DNA from: Calendula officinalis
Taxonomy: Eukaryota; Streptophyta; Magnoliopsida; Asterales; Asteraceae
Direction of reading: 5' to 3'
DNA: 64,000 bases
NCBI GenBank assembly: GCA_963853835.1
Contig: OY970826.1
Coordinates: 604,001 to 668,000, forward strand
How positions within the stretch are numbered: the first letter of the stretch is position 1; each line of letters opens with the position of its first letter. Both the position numbers and the translations under genes were made by a program. The notes beneath the pieces are model-generated. The model searched no databases. It was not told the origin of the DNA and saw nothing but the letters and a program-made list of their open reading frames with translations. Shown piece after piece: positions 37,043 to 49,609 of this stretch.

Positions 37043-38384
37043 GTAATACATATTTAACGCACACAATTATTGATAACTTCTTAAATTTTACAATGATTAT
37101 TGATAATTGTATGGTGAAAGGATTATTGCTAAAAACCTAATAACCGTAATAGTGCACGTTAATTCAAATTGGTTAAATAAATTTGAATTTGAATAGGGTT
37201 TTATGTGCACCGTAATAACACGATGTATTTGAATAGGTTTTTATGTGCACAACGTTAAATAAATTTTGTAAGTTATTAGGTTTTTAGCAAAAGAAACAGG
37301 TCAATCGTAATAACACATAAATTTGATAAATAAATTTGAATATCTATTACGTCATTGTGCACGTTAATTTAACGTTGCTAAAGATACGAATACTTCCTTA
37401 TTTTTTTGCTATAAAAAGAAATGGTTATTTAATACATAAGTAACGTGCACAATTAATAGTTACTTACAAATCTGTCAAGCAAAAACAAATACAGTTTGTT
37501 TTGTTTGTGATCAAACCAAACATATTCAACGCGCACGCATCTGCATTTGTACCAGTACTGAGGTTTCCAGAGGTCTTGAAAGTTTTTAATTGTCTCGTAT
37601 GGTCCAAAAGCCTTGCAAAAATAGAATGAATAAATTCCATTAGAATAAAATACCCCTGATATATACACACTTATTGATCACAATGCTCCATAATAGTATT
37701 TCTAAATTTGTTATGAAAGTTGTACCTCTTGAGCCTCAAAAGTTGAATCCCCTGCAACCGGATTAGGTGGTGCAGTGAGCATTGAAGTACCAATATGTGT
37801 GGTTGAAGACATTTTAGTTGCAGAATTTGCTTACACCTAGATAGTTGAAATATGCAAAGTTAAAGAAAATTAGTATGAGAAGATAACAATCGCTTGTTAA
37901 TATATATATGATCTCAAATGGACAACAAACCTTAACACCGGAGCATATGTCATGGGTAAAACGTCGTCTGATTTGTAGCATCATGTTTATGTGTAGGTTG
38001 TGTTTATGTGTAGGTTGTGGTCGAAAATTAAAACGTAGCTCGGAAATAAAAGATTGTAAGAAAGGTCAAAACGGATTAATAAAAGATGGTAAGATAGTTT
38101 CCGGAAATAAAAAGCAAAACGGAAATAAAAGATGGTAAGAAAGGTCAATTAATTAATTTCCAGAAATACAAACCGAAACCGAAAAACTCAATTAATTAAC
38201 CTCCGTAAATATAAGGGCGGGTCAAATGCTTGGAATTACAGCCTATTATATTTTGTTTTCCGGAAATACAAACCAAAACTGAAAAGTACATTAATTGACT
38301 TCCGGAAATATAAGGTGTTGTGGACAAATGCTCGGAATTACAGCGTATTGCATTTAGTGTTGGTGGTTTGAAATAAAGTGTACG

Positions 38385-38460
38385 TTATAGTAATTGGTTA
38401 ACACATAGTGACTACTTAAGAGAGGTCTTGTGTTCGAATCTTGTAAGCCACACTTTATTT
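38385..38460 (+). repeat. tRNA-like (SINE-head) fragment
   Basis: GGTTAACACATAGTGAC followed by GGTCTTGTGTTCGAATC and a T-run; same family and orientation as 25795-25870. The two copies bracket the RPA-like gene. Confidence 0.45.
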
Positions 38461-41212
38461 TTTTAGTTAAAGAATTTACTAAAAGTGGAAATTTCCTTAA
38501 ACTTAAAATTAAAGAGCTCCTTAAACTTACTAAAAGGGGTAGACCTAAATACATTAATACGTAGTAAGGTATATGACATATTTGCATTCATAAAACAACA
38601 ATTGCCTCTTCCAAAGTGGCCAGTGCCACATCCATAAGATTTTTCCACTCAGCCCACCTGGTTCGAAACCCACTTTGACCCTTTTTTTTCTTTTTATGTT
38701 CTATTCACTATATATTTCTCTTTCACTCCCTAAAATAATTGATAATTACATATCTTGCTAAAAGTTTATACACCCAAAAACATTTATAATTACTTCTTTT
38801 CTTAAAATTCTATTTTTTTTTTAAATTTTAAGAATTAAACTTTATAATAATTTATATATTAAATGATAAATATAAATAGGATGCATATTAGTAAGATGTA
38901 CAAGTGTATAACAAAACCACAATATTGCATAATATTGTTTATTTTATTATAACTCAAACAAAATATGAATAAAAATTAAACCTTTTACTAATGACCAATA
39001 AGAGAACTAGAAAAACTTCGTTAAGTGATTTTTATCTCTTAAAAACTTAAAATCACAAATATTTGTATATATGTTGTAAATTAAAATATATTTGTGTCAA
39101 TATAAAATTGCAATATGTAACGTATAATAATGGTAAATATCATTTTACAATATCTATATACTTTTTATTTTCATTAAAAATGTTTTTATCTAACTTTCTT
39201 ACACAAGTTATTTTTAAATTATTGTTTATAAACTTTAATAGTGTCCTTATTTATGTTTCATATGAAGGCTCAAAATCATTTAGTTACCAAGTATCCCTAC
39301 ATTTCTAATACTTCAATTTTTTTTTATCAAACTCACTGAACAACTAAATGTTAAATGTTTTTATAAACTATACATTTACATATTTCAAATTACATTTTTA
39401 AATTTCAAGAAAATACCAATAATAATACTAATATTTTTATTTTATTATTAATACTGTTAAAAATATTATCATTGTTATAACATTACGATCGAACAAATTT
39501 TTGTTCATAAATAAAAAGATAAAATTCGATATAAATCAAATCTTAATATTTGCTTAATAAAAGAAATGTTTTAAATTACCGCTGCAACGCGCGAACAATT
39601 ATTACTTGTTCAATACAAAATTTTGAAACCCTACAAGAAGTGGGCCAATGTCGTTCAAAACAAAAAACAAAAACCCTACTCCTTTCTTTATTTTGGCCGC
39701 CACCCACCGGACTTCATCTTCTTATTTCTGGTATACATCTCCGTGACTCCATGGCTCCATCTTGAATTGCCGGCGCTGATTCACCTGCAAATCGATCACC
39801 GATGTTCCGCAGTAAGATCTCTCTCTTGACCATTGCTGAACGCACTGAGATTAGGCAAAAAGAGACTGAGTCCAAGGGTTTTCTGAATCCGACTGAATCA
39901 ACAATTAATTTTGGACCGAATCCAACATTCCGACCGAGTTAGACGAAAAGTGACAAAATCAAACACTCTGATTGGACCGAATCTGAAATCTAAGTCTGAA
40001 TTTGAGATTTGAATGCAAATTAAACAGGACCTTAGAGTTTGATGCTATATATAGGACAAACAAAACTCCATAACCCCTATAACACAGTTATAAGTACTAA
40101 CACTTTTTTTAATGACAATAAAATCATGACAATGATGCATAATCCTTTCAAAATAATAGTATGAAGAGGTCAAATGTAAAGAGTTGTAACTCAAACTGAA
40201 GATATGGAGATTGCTTCAAAGAAAACTTCTAACAAAAAGTGCAAAGTGAGAGAAGATGAATGTATGAGTGTATGCAAGCTTATAAAAATGTTCTATCTAG
40301 ATAGATCTATTTAATTTTCTCTTTCATCCTCGTGACTTCAACCCCATCTCTTTCTCACTCATCCTCACAACAACAATTTGAAAACCCACCATGTCTTTCT
40401 CTCTCATCTCACAGCAACAAACTCACACCACCGCCAATTCCGACGCCATCACCGCCACCAACTTCGCCTTCGCCTTCGTTTACGAGAGCTGACACCACCT
40501 CTGCCGATCACCAACGTCGCCATCGCCGCAGCCGCAACGTCGCCCCTCCTTCAATTGGAGATTAACTCCGCCTTCATCTTTCATCTCTCTCTCTCTCTCT
40601 CTCTCTCTTGTTACGAATCTCTCTCTTGCTATAGATCTCTGACTCTCTCTCTCTGTTTCATCGAGACATCGACTGATGGTGGTGGAATGATAGTGTTATC
40701 CGGCGGCGGAGGAGGTGACGGTAAGTGGTGGTGTTGATTGGTTTTGGGGCGGAAGCGGTGTTTCCGGTTGGTGTAATGGTGGGGACGGTTGTGGTCGCCG
40801 GTAGATGGTGGTTTGCGGCAGGACTGTGGTGGTCGCCGGTGTTCGGTGGTTTCCTGTGGGGTTGTAAGAAGGGGCAAAATTTAATATCCAATTAAAGGAG
40901 AGGCAAAATTTAATTGTGAAGTTAACCGTTCTAATAATTTTTTATCAAAAAGTTGTTTATTTCAATTTTCTAGGTTAAATACATGGGTGTTAATTACAAA
41001 TTTCAAGGTTAATAATTATACTTTTGACTAAGTATGTTCCAATAGTTTAGAGGTATGTCAAAATAGTAGGATCATCAACACAATTAAATACATGCAATTA
41101 TCAATGTTTACAAAAACTGTGTACATGTGTAGTGTGTGTGGGAGTATGCTAAAAACGTGTAATTAAATGTATCATGTGCCAGAGTTTGCTCCTTTGAACG
41201 ACAATAATCATT
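38461..41212. other. Intergenic DNA, no gene recognised
   Basis: 38700-39560 is AT-rich. 40330-40870 is a CT/GC-rich island with proline- and serine-rich open frames on both strands (CTCTCT runs, GGTGGTGG words). Such frames arise from sequence composition, so I do not call them genes. The stretch at 39840-40035 looks like a MITE-type spacer. Confidence 0.5.
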
Positions 41213-41220
41213 GAAATATC

Positions 41221-41891
41221 AAAAAAAATTCAGAAATGGGGTTGCTTTCATTTTTATATTTATAAATAGGGCTATTCTTTACCACCTTTCAAAAATAGGG
41301 TTGCATGCCTCTTGGAGGCCCGGTTTTGATTAAAAAGAGGGTTTTCCGGAGGCCGGTTTTTAGCCACTCTGACAGGGGGTAGTCCCCGAGGCCGACTTTT
41401 TGCCAAAAATGGTGTTCTGAATGAAGTGGTGATGTTGTGTGGAACATTTAAGAAGTGTGGTGAAGAGGTTTGTTGAACTCGTACTTAAGCTTCTTGGGTA
41501 CAAGGTGGGTAATGGAAAATATGGGGAAACAATAAAATAATCAAAGGTGATGGGATGTAAAAGCCGACAAAAGAGAGATAATAAGGTGCAGAAGTGGACT
41601 TTTCAATGAGGTGAAAGAGTTAAAAAGAAATCTTAATTTATTTATTCTTTTAAAAGAATATAGGAAGGTATATAGTTAATTTAGATGTATGGAAAGTGTA
41701 ACACCATTTTTGGCAAGAGCCGGCCTCGGGGACTACCCCTGTCAGAGTAGCCTAGAACCAGCCTCCGGAAAACCCTCTCTTTAATGAAAACCGGCCTCTA
41801 AAAGGCCTACAACCCTATTTTTAAAATGTGGTAAAAAACACCCCATCTAAGAATATATAAAAAAAACAACCCCATTTGTGTAAAAAATTCG
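41221..41891. mobile_element. Foldback / MULE-like element with long inverted repeats
   Basis: Inverted repeats of about 190 bp at each end (AATGGGGTTG..., GGTTTTCCGGAGGCCGG, GACAGGGGTAGTCCCCGAGG and complements), flanked by GAAATATC (41213-41220 and 41892-41899). A duplication of 8-9 bp and long TIRs suggest a non-autonomous MULE. No transposase. Confidence 0.75.
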
Positions 41892-42105
41892 GAAATATCC
41901 AAGCATCAAGTTAAATTAAGAACTTAGCATATAATAAAATGTTGATTCTAACGTAAGAGAAACATTAGGGAAAAAAGCAATACCGGTGAAGGGAAAAAAA
42001 ACGTCTTAAGTATGATAAATTGACAAACGACTACCCGAGAACAAAATTCTTCAGCCTTCGATACCAAACACACTTAATTGAGACAAGCTCATTCACAAAA
42101 CGAAA

Positions 42106-43240
42106 TCACTTCAATGGGATGAACCTTGAAGAATGGGTAGCACCAATACCGGGCCTACCATGCTTAACGGGCTTGTATGAAATTGAGAACTCAGCAAGGT
42201 AATGACCAATCATTTCGGGCTTGATTTCAATCTGGTTAAAAGTCTTCCCGTTGTAAACACCAATAACACTACCGATCATTTCTGGAACAATGATCATGTT
42301 TCGCAGGTGGGTTTTCACAAGCTCCGGTTTCTCTCCAGCTGGCGCCTCTCGTTTCTGTCATTACAAAAAAAACTTTCATAAACCAGCACAAGATGAGTTT
42401 AAAAATGTACAAGGCATCATATAATTACAAAATGTCACATAGCATGTACTGTTTTTTTATAAATATACAGTAAATGGCTATCAAAATGGCCTAAAGAATA
42501 TCAAATGACAATTAGGATTTACCAACCTCCTCACCAACAGTCAGAACTCTGTTCTTCAATAAACATTTCTTAAAATTAGATAAAACAATCTCTAACCAAG
42601 CAATTGAATAACAGATAAAATGGCACTAGCTCAAGGAGTGATTGTATTAAAGGTATTATAAGGAAAAAAACATTCATAAACTTATAAACACAAAAGATAA
42701 TTATTTAGATATTAATAGTAACTGCTTATTCTTCATGGTATTCCACAACAATGTTCGGTGGCAAATATAAACAATTGATCTCATAAACATGATTATCATT
42801 GTAAAATGGTTTAAAAAAACATACCGCTTTCCGAAGCTTCTTAATCAAAGCCATTGGCTTCCTCTTCAAACCTCTCTGAAACCTACAAATGCATAAATTC
42901 GAGTTAAACAAAACAAATCGGTAAAAAAATAACAAATTTAGATGAACTTATACAGGATACAGATTAATACCTTCTGCGAGCACGAGCAGTGAAGAGCTTA
43001 ACGAGGTCATCCGTAGACATGTCAAGCAGAGCATCCAAATCAACTCCCCGGAAACTGAACTTCTTGAACGTCCTCTTCTTCGGAGCTCCGGCTCCGGCTG
43101 CGGCAACATCAACCTCCACGTCCGCCTACAACACCACAAATACATAAATGCACAAATTATAGTCATGATCGGATCATAGTATGAATAACACTTGACAAAA
43201 TTCAAAAAAAGAAAAAAGAAATTATATCGAAACTCACCAT
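42106..43240 (-). CDS. RPS15: 40S ribosomal protein S15 (uS19), right copy, 154 aa
   Basis: Minus-strand exons 43238-43240 (ATG only), 42971-43125, 42825-42882, 42106-42354; 154 codons plus stop. Exon 2 is 6 bp longer than in the left copy (an extra Ala-Gly in the AAAGAGAPKKR stretch); the last exon codes for the same peptide as the left copy. The role is the same: a component of the 40S head. Intron 1 has a GTGAGT donor here and GTAATT in the left copy. Homology between the copies continues about 150 bp past the stop codon. Both copies have complete frames and promoters, so both may be active. Confidence 0.97.
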
Positions 43241-43295
43241 TGTCGATTTGTTGGTAGGATTATCGATATGCTGCTACTCCCTCTGTGTACGTGCG

Positions 43296-43359
43296 CTAGG
43301 GTTTCGATGGTACCAAATGAAATAAATCAGTTAAATGGCCTTTACTGGAGTATTGGGCC
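43296..43359 (-). promoter_or_regulatory. Telo box and site II of RPS15 (right copy)
   Basis: CTAGGGTTT (43296-43304; AAACCCTAG on the coding strand) and TGGGCC (43354-43359) lie upstream of the start codon, in the same order as in the left arm. Confidence 0.7.
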
Positions 43360-43997
43360 TAACAAGGTTAGAGTCGAGCCTAACTCCTAAGACTGTAAGG
43401 GTTTGTACCTTTTGAGCTAATGGGCCTACAAAAAGTAAACATTAGTGTTGAGAGTTTAGATGTGATATTATTTCATTTAAAGTAACACACGTCATATCCA
43501 CTTGAACAATTAAAAGCCTTAAACTTCCCACTCTTTTCTTTCGAACGAAGTTAGTAATTTAAGCTTATACAATGTCATTCATAAGGGACAGCATATATTT
43601 CCTTGAACCCTACACATATGAAAAATAAACCCCTTAAGGAAAACCCCAAAAATATCCTTGATGATCAATTGATATATACCAATTAATTTAGACTTTCCAC
43701 TCCTAATCCTCTTTTTTCAAAGGAAGTTAAAACTTTACTGCTTGCTTATTTTATAATTAGTGTGTGATTGTGTATGTATATACATTTATATATCATCTTA
43801 TGTATTCATTACAACTTATATTCCTACCATAACGTTAGGTTAATGTTTCAAGAGAGCATCGACAATTGTATTTTTGTGTATTAGATTATTAGTAGAACCT
43901 CTGAAGTGTGTAACTCGAATTAATGGATATCTTTATATTCAATTCAAACATTTATATACCTTAAAAATGAAGCAATGTAATTGTCCTTTTCTTTGTT

Positions 43998-44395
43998 ATG
44001 CATTTAGGCCTCTCCCAACCGTAACGCGTAAATAAACTCATCAGTAGCGTTACATCATCCATCCTTACTGACATGGTCGTGCCAACAACAACTCATCACT
44101 AACACATCCTTTCAACATCATCATTTTTTAATTAAATTAAATAATTATAAAATAAATACATTATATTAATTTAAAAATACATTATTTAAATTTATAAAAA
44201 ATTATATTAAAGTTAAAAAAATTACATTTATTAAAATTTGAAACACAAAAAAAAAAACTAATTTTTTATGAAAAAAAAGTAATATATTTTGACTATTAAA
44301 ACAAATATATAAAAAAATAAAATTAGAAAAAACAGAAAAAAAATATTTTTTTATAAAAAATCATAAATGGTACAAGTTTTGCAGCAATAATTAAC
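43998..44395. mobile_element. MITE-like element, relative of 7045-7683
   Basis: Starts TTAGGCCTCTCCCAACCGT, then shares CTCATCAGTAGCG, CTGACATGG and the long AT-rich middle with the element at 7045 in inverted orientation. The other end is not clear. Confidence 0.45.
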
Positions 44396-44526
44396 GAGTC
44401 TTAAGTCTTCACATTTATAGGCTAACAAACTAAAACCCAATTGTTATTATACCATTAAATATTTTATTAATTAAGTCATTACATAAAAAAGAATTAAATA
44501 AAAAGATTTTTCCATTGGAGATTGAG

Positions 44527-44591
44527 CACGTGCGTAGCGCGTGCAAGTTGCAAAGGGTTTATTCCCGGCATTCAACTACACATTCCCGCGT
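44527..44591 (+). promoter_or_regulatory. Putative promoter words of the NDPK5-type gene
   Basis: CACGTG (44527-44532), ATTCCCGGC (44561) and ATTCCCGCG (44582). The left-arm copy has CACGTG, TTCCCGCC and TTCCCGCG. TTCCCGCC is an E2F-type consensus, lost by one change in the right copy. Function not shown. Confidence 0.4.
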
Positions 44592-44823
44592 ATTATTTCC
44601 CCAAATCGTAGCTCTTTTCAGCATTCTTAACTCTGAAGCACTCGCAATCACGATCCACTGAAGGCGATCATCGATCCAAAGGTTCCATTCAGAAACTCGT
44701 TTTAGTTACATTTTCGTTTCAAATTCACTTTTTCGTTTTTTTCAGTTCATGAATGATTATGCTAAGACCTTCGACTTTTGATCTCTCGACATCTCTGATA
44801 ATTGATTTTTTTGCTCTGTTTAG

Positions 44824-46740
44824 ATGCTTATGGATCTCCGTTGCGGATTTTGCTTTCGTGAATATGTAACCATCATCCTTCTAGCTTCTGTTGGTTCGCT
44901 ATCGCGCAGGTGAGTAATCTTAGGTTTCAAATTTCTAAAATATACGATGAACGAAGAAACTGTTTATCAGCTTAATTAAAGCTGAGTATTAGGGTTTCAA
45001 CTTAATTAAGAAACTGAAACTTGTAGATGTTAGTAAACTTGTGTAAAACCGGTGCATAAGCTGTCTAGTCTAGATGTGATGTAAAATTAAGGTGTGATGG
45101 GAAAGTTTACTTAAAAACTTATGGGATGCTTATTTAAGTTAATAAGCTTTTTTTAAAATAAAGTGTTTCGAATAGCTTATTGTAAAATTACCAAAAAGAG
45201 TTTAATGAGTAAAATGTTGTGAAGAAAAAGAAAAATGGATAAAGTTAGATTGAGGATAAAAATGTAAAACCATTCCATTTCTTAAATTAGCCTTAATAAT
45301 CCCCGACAAAATAGCTTGATGTCGTTTATTAAGCTTTAATATGCTAATAAGCCCTTCTAATAAGCTCTCACAAACACCCCCTTTAGCTTTACATAAACGG
45401 CTTATTAGTTAATGTGGTATTAAAATATAATGCTGGAGATGTTTTATGGTAGCTTATCAGCTTATTTTGTAGCTTTTCAGATAAGCTCCATTAAAACAGC
45501 TCATGCTTATTTATTGAACAACTTAAAACAGCTTAATTAAGCTTAAGTTGTTTGACTCTATACAAACACTCAAAATTGATAATTAGCTATATCTAGATAA
45601 CTAGATGTAATAAGCTAATAAGCTTACCAAATTTCCCCTTAAACAGCTCATGCTTATTTATAAGAACAACTTATTAGTTGATGCAATATAGAAACAGAAT
45701 GCAACAAATAGTGTTTGGATTATGTTATAACTGTAATTTTAATAATCAAGCTGAAAACTTAATCTGTTTGGCTCCATCCAAACACTCGAGATGCTTATTA
45801 GCTGTACCAAAACGGAATAAGATAATAAGGTGTTTAAATAAGCTTTCCGAAACAACTCCTAAAGCTTAGTATATTTCTATTATGTTTTACTGTCTAATTG
45901 CTGATTTATATACCTTTGTCGTATACATGTTTTATATAGATCATTGGCAATTGCTGATTTGGAAAACGAGAAGACGTTAGCAATAGTGAAACCAGATGGG
46001 GTTTCTGGTAACTATACTAACTCAATAAAGCAGATTATTCTAGATTCTGGTTTCAGAATCCAACAGGAAGTTACATTACACCTTGATGAAGATCGTGTGA
46101 GAAGTTTTTATTCTGAGCACTCAACAAAGAGTTTCTTTCCAAACCTTGTTAAATACATGACAAGGTAGATTTTTCTGTTATTATCATTGCATTATTTATA
46201 TATATATGTATTTTTGATAAAGTAACTAAAAGGCCTGCCATATTTGTATATTGGCCATTGTAATTAATACATGGTCTAATGATTTTGGTAAATCGTCAGT
46301 GGTCCAGCGACGATAATGGTTCTGCAAAAAAGTAATGCTATTGCTGATTGGCGTGCTCTTATTGGACCGACTGATGCCCGCAAGGCTAAAGTTACTCATC
46401 CTGACAGGTTTTTTTGTCTTTCTCATGTTAAGTTTTGTTAGTAGGCAACTGAGCTTTTTCCCTTTTATGTTTATTTTTAATTTTCTAGAAATTTTAAGTT
46501 GTGTGTAGCATCAGAGCCATGTGTGGGGAGGATTTAGAGAGAAACTGCGTTCATGGTTCAGATTCACAAGAGTCTGCTACAAGGGAAATCTCATTTTTCT
46601 TCACAGAGACATTTACAGGTCAAACTTCATATCCTTATTTCTTGCACTTTATTTCACTAGTTTGTAGGCTACTTCATATACCAGTTTTGGTAATTGTTAT
46701 AACAACAGAAGGAACAACTCTGAAGCATGATGAACTCTGA
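44824..46740 (+). CDS. Nucleoside diphosphate kinase, NDPK5-type, ER-retained (186 aa)
   Basis: Exons 44824-44909, 45940-46164, 46300-46407, 46509-46618, 46709-46740, in frame to 186 codons. It transfers phosphate between nucleoside tri- and diphosphates. Visible: a hydrophobic N-terminus (VTIILLASVGSL, residues 15-26) acting as signal peptide, KTLAIVKPDGV (40-50), the active-site stretch NCVHGSDS with the phospho-histidine at residue 155, and the C-terminal KHDEL, an ER-retrieval signal. Arabidopsis NDK5 (At1g17410) has the same plan and a similar length. A start six bases downstream (second ATG) is possible. The gene is head to head with the right RPS15. Only its promoter, exon 1 and part of intron 1 exist in the left arm. 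Intron 1 is filled with hAT-like MITE sequence. Confidence 0.94.
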
Positions 46741-49560
46741 ATACTAATTGGTGACCATTGGAACCCGTAGCGGATATTGTGCACCTAGACTTTGGTTCAC
46801 CTTCCAATTGCCGGTTGTTTTAAGATTTACGAATTTATTATTATATCTTGATATGGGTTAAAAATTTATGACTTTCTCGTATATTGTTGCATAATTTGAA
46901 ATCTTTTTATGAGCTAAAAGATAAATTAATAGTGTTTGGTGACTATTTTTGTAAGTCATGTTATGTCTATAAATGTTGTATCTTTAATGTCTTAGAACTA
47001 AGTAGTTTTTTTTTTCTTTCTCATTTTCATCAAGCTGATAAGCTCCATTCTTGTTGGTACTCTTATCATTATTATTATTACCAGATGAAGATATTATTAG
47101 ATAGCTTTGTAAGTTATTTTATTAGGAACTTATTATTAAAATCCTATTAAGTGTGTTTAGGTAAGCTTATTTACACAACTTATTAACTAATTGCGTTATC
47201 TAAATGCAATAATCAATTGTACTTGTGCTTATATAAAAGAGCTTAAATAAGCTAACCTAAACCATGGTTTTAAAAAGCGATCTAGGTGCTATGATTGAAA
47301 TGTATGTCTCACATGAACGAGGCGGTTATTTAATTTTTGAGTTTTTTATTTTTTGTGAAAAATGATTTGCTTAAAGCAAAAAGGGTGTCCAATTTTATCC
47401 ACAATTATCAATGGAGGTTGACATTAAAATTTGCAAAAAAATATATTTATTATTGGATATAACTTTAACTAAAGTAAAATCTCTTTAAATTAATAAGGTC
47501 GGGATTTAAAAAATTTATTAATTTAGAAATTTATTAATTTATCGATAAAAATTTTCTCACAATGGCCTAAGTCGGGACCAGAATAATTTATTATTCTAGA
47601 GACTTTATTAATTTACCGCTGTATGACCTTTTAAAGTTCATATTTCGGCTATATTAAAAAAAGGGATTTAGGTTTTAATTATGTCTATAATTATTATTAT
47701 TATTGACTTGCTATCAAATAGGGGAGACTAATCAACTTGTAGACCGGATCGATATCTCGAAAGTTGATATCAACCCTATTTTACTATTTTTGATCCTTTT
47801 TATTCAATTTTAAAGCTTAATCTCATCACAAGGTTTTATGAACTGATGTCCTTATCCACATCCACTTTGAGCAGTGGCCCTGTTAAAAGTGTGTTATACA
47901 CCTTATAACGCCGTTATAGGGGAAAATTCTACATAGGGCACTTCACCATAGGCACAAATAGCTCACCACAGTTTTTTTGTTTTTTTTTTATAATTTTATA
48001 AATTGTGATTGGTTTAGCGTATTTTTTTGGGTCCTAAAGGGGTGTTATAGGATGCAATATACTAAGTTTAAACTTTTAAAGCCACTTGATGGTACTAGTA
48101 GACATGATTTTCTTAATTTATAAGAAGGAATGATGAACTTCCTAATTAGGAAAGTTGGTTAAACCAATGCCGATATCGAGGGCGTATTTCTTAACCCTAT
48201 AACTCTGGTGGGCAAACCACTTCACATGGCTTTATTTCCTCTTTGCTTAAAAATGTTAAAATTACTATCATGGCCTTGGTGGGAGTGAATCTCGAGGAAA
48301 GCGAACAGAAGTCTCAGGAAAATATAAACACCAAATAAAAAAATAAAATTCTCAATCTCATGATGTAGTGAATGACCTCATGTCATTTGCATGCAACAAA
48401 ACAATGTTCTACATGCAGTTTCAAGCTAACCCCTTTTAGAAATTACCCCCAATATTTAAAACTATAGACAACTTCACGATTTCATATGATATAATTTCCA
48501 TTTATTTTTATTACTATATATATATATATCTACACTTTCATAAATCAATTTTTTATTTTTAAATATTATAGTATATAATAGTCATTGCATATTATACGAA
48601 AGCTTGACAAGAATTTAAGTTGAGTTCTTATAAGTTTGAGTTCAACAATTGTTTTATACACTTATTAAGTTTTTTCTCCATTCGAACTCAAATGAGCTCG
48701 GACGACTTGATAAAAGATAGTATTTTTTGCAGCTCTAAAAATTGTAGTATATCCTAGTCTTCGTATTGCACAGGTACTTTTAACTCGATAAACTGTCTGC
48801 AAGTCCGAGTCTGAATTTGATCTAGAACGACTTGATAAAATCTTGATTCGGTTGTAGAAATTTTTAATGATAGTCTATTTTGCTTTTTGTACACGTTTTA
48901 ACATTTTGATGCATTCTAGTGTAGAATGTAATATCTTAATTTTATAGGATTAAATTAAATTATCTTAGTATTCTCCAAGAATATGGGGATTGGTTTAAGT
49001 GGAATTAAAGCAAGAACGTAATGAAGGGATTATTTAATAGGTTAAGGAGGTGGAAGAAGGAATAACACTTGTTTAATTATAGTTAATAAAGTTTGTTAAC
49101 TTCTAAGCGTCCTCAATAACCGATTAGTTGATCTCTAGAAAGAACCTGCTGGACGTTCATTATTTCGGTTACGTGGCATCCAAAATATCCATCCCATGCA
49201 TTAGTATTCTAATTGCCCAATAATCTTCTGATAAGTAATAAGTCAACACGCACTTATCTATTTTTTTCTTTTTAATCGACACACCTGCTTATATAAAGTC
49301 ACATTTGGAAATAAACTAGTATAATGCTTGTATTAAGTATATTTTAATCATACGAATGTATGATTATGAGGAAGCTTAGCTAAGTAATGACATTAGAAAG
49401 CATAATGTTGGTAAGATTGCTTTGGGACTTCAATTTTGGTCCCTGGTTCCTAATTATAAGTTCCACGTTCGCTTAAATCTTTACATGTGTTTTTAATTAA
49501 TTAAGTTAGTGGGTATTATTTTTTGCAGCTAAATCATCTCATATTGTCTTATTAAGTTAC
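46741..49560. other. Intergenic DNA, no gene recognised
   Basis: AT-rich. MITE-type scraps with TAAGCTTATTTACA and GCTTAAATAAGC words at about 47150-47270. No exon with family signature. Confidence 0.45.
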
Positions 49561-49609
49561 TTGTATGTATTATTGCATGCTAGCTAATTCATATTTAGGG
49601 ATGATCAAT

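Larger units (their letters stand above)
26463..37812 (-). pseudogene. RPA1-like OB-fold (DUF223) gene with duplicated exon 3, disrupted
   Basis: Minus-strand exons: 37726-37812, 37468-37611, exon 3 as two copies (right 36740-37022; left 27394-27671), 27187-27271, 26990-27114, 26463-26692. The peptides KNFKIDYNDVG, LYLFLLDRF and DVVGN fit the DUF223/RPA1 OB-fold family, single-strand DNA binding proteins known from replication and also carried by plant Helitrons. The exon-3 copies differ by a 6-bp indel (in frame) and a 1-bp indel (frame changing). Using the right copy and skipping the left one gives an open frame of 317 codons. Using the left copy hits a stop in exon 4. However, the family-like reading frame at the exon-3 end is kept in the left copy and then meets TGA in both copies, so I think the gene is decaying. 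An LTR and a nested copia element (9 kb) split it. Confidence 0.6.

Noticed and set aside
40332..40891. Proline- and serine-rich open frames on both strands
   Set aside because: Overlapping frames on both strands of a CT/GC-rich island; no domain, no splice structure, composition explains them.
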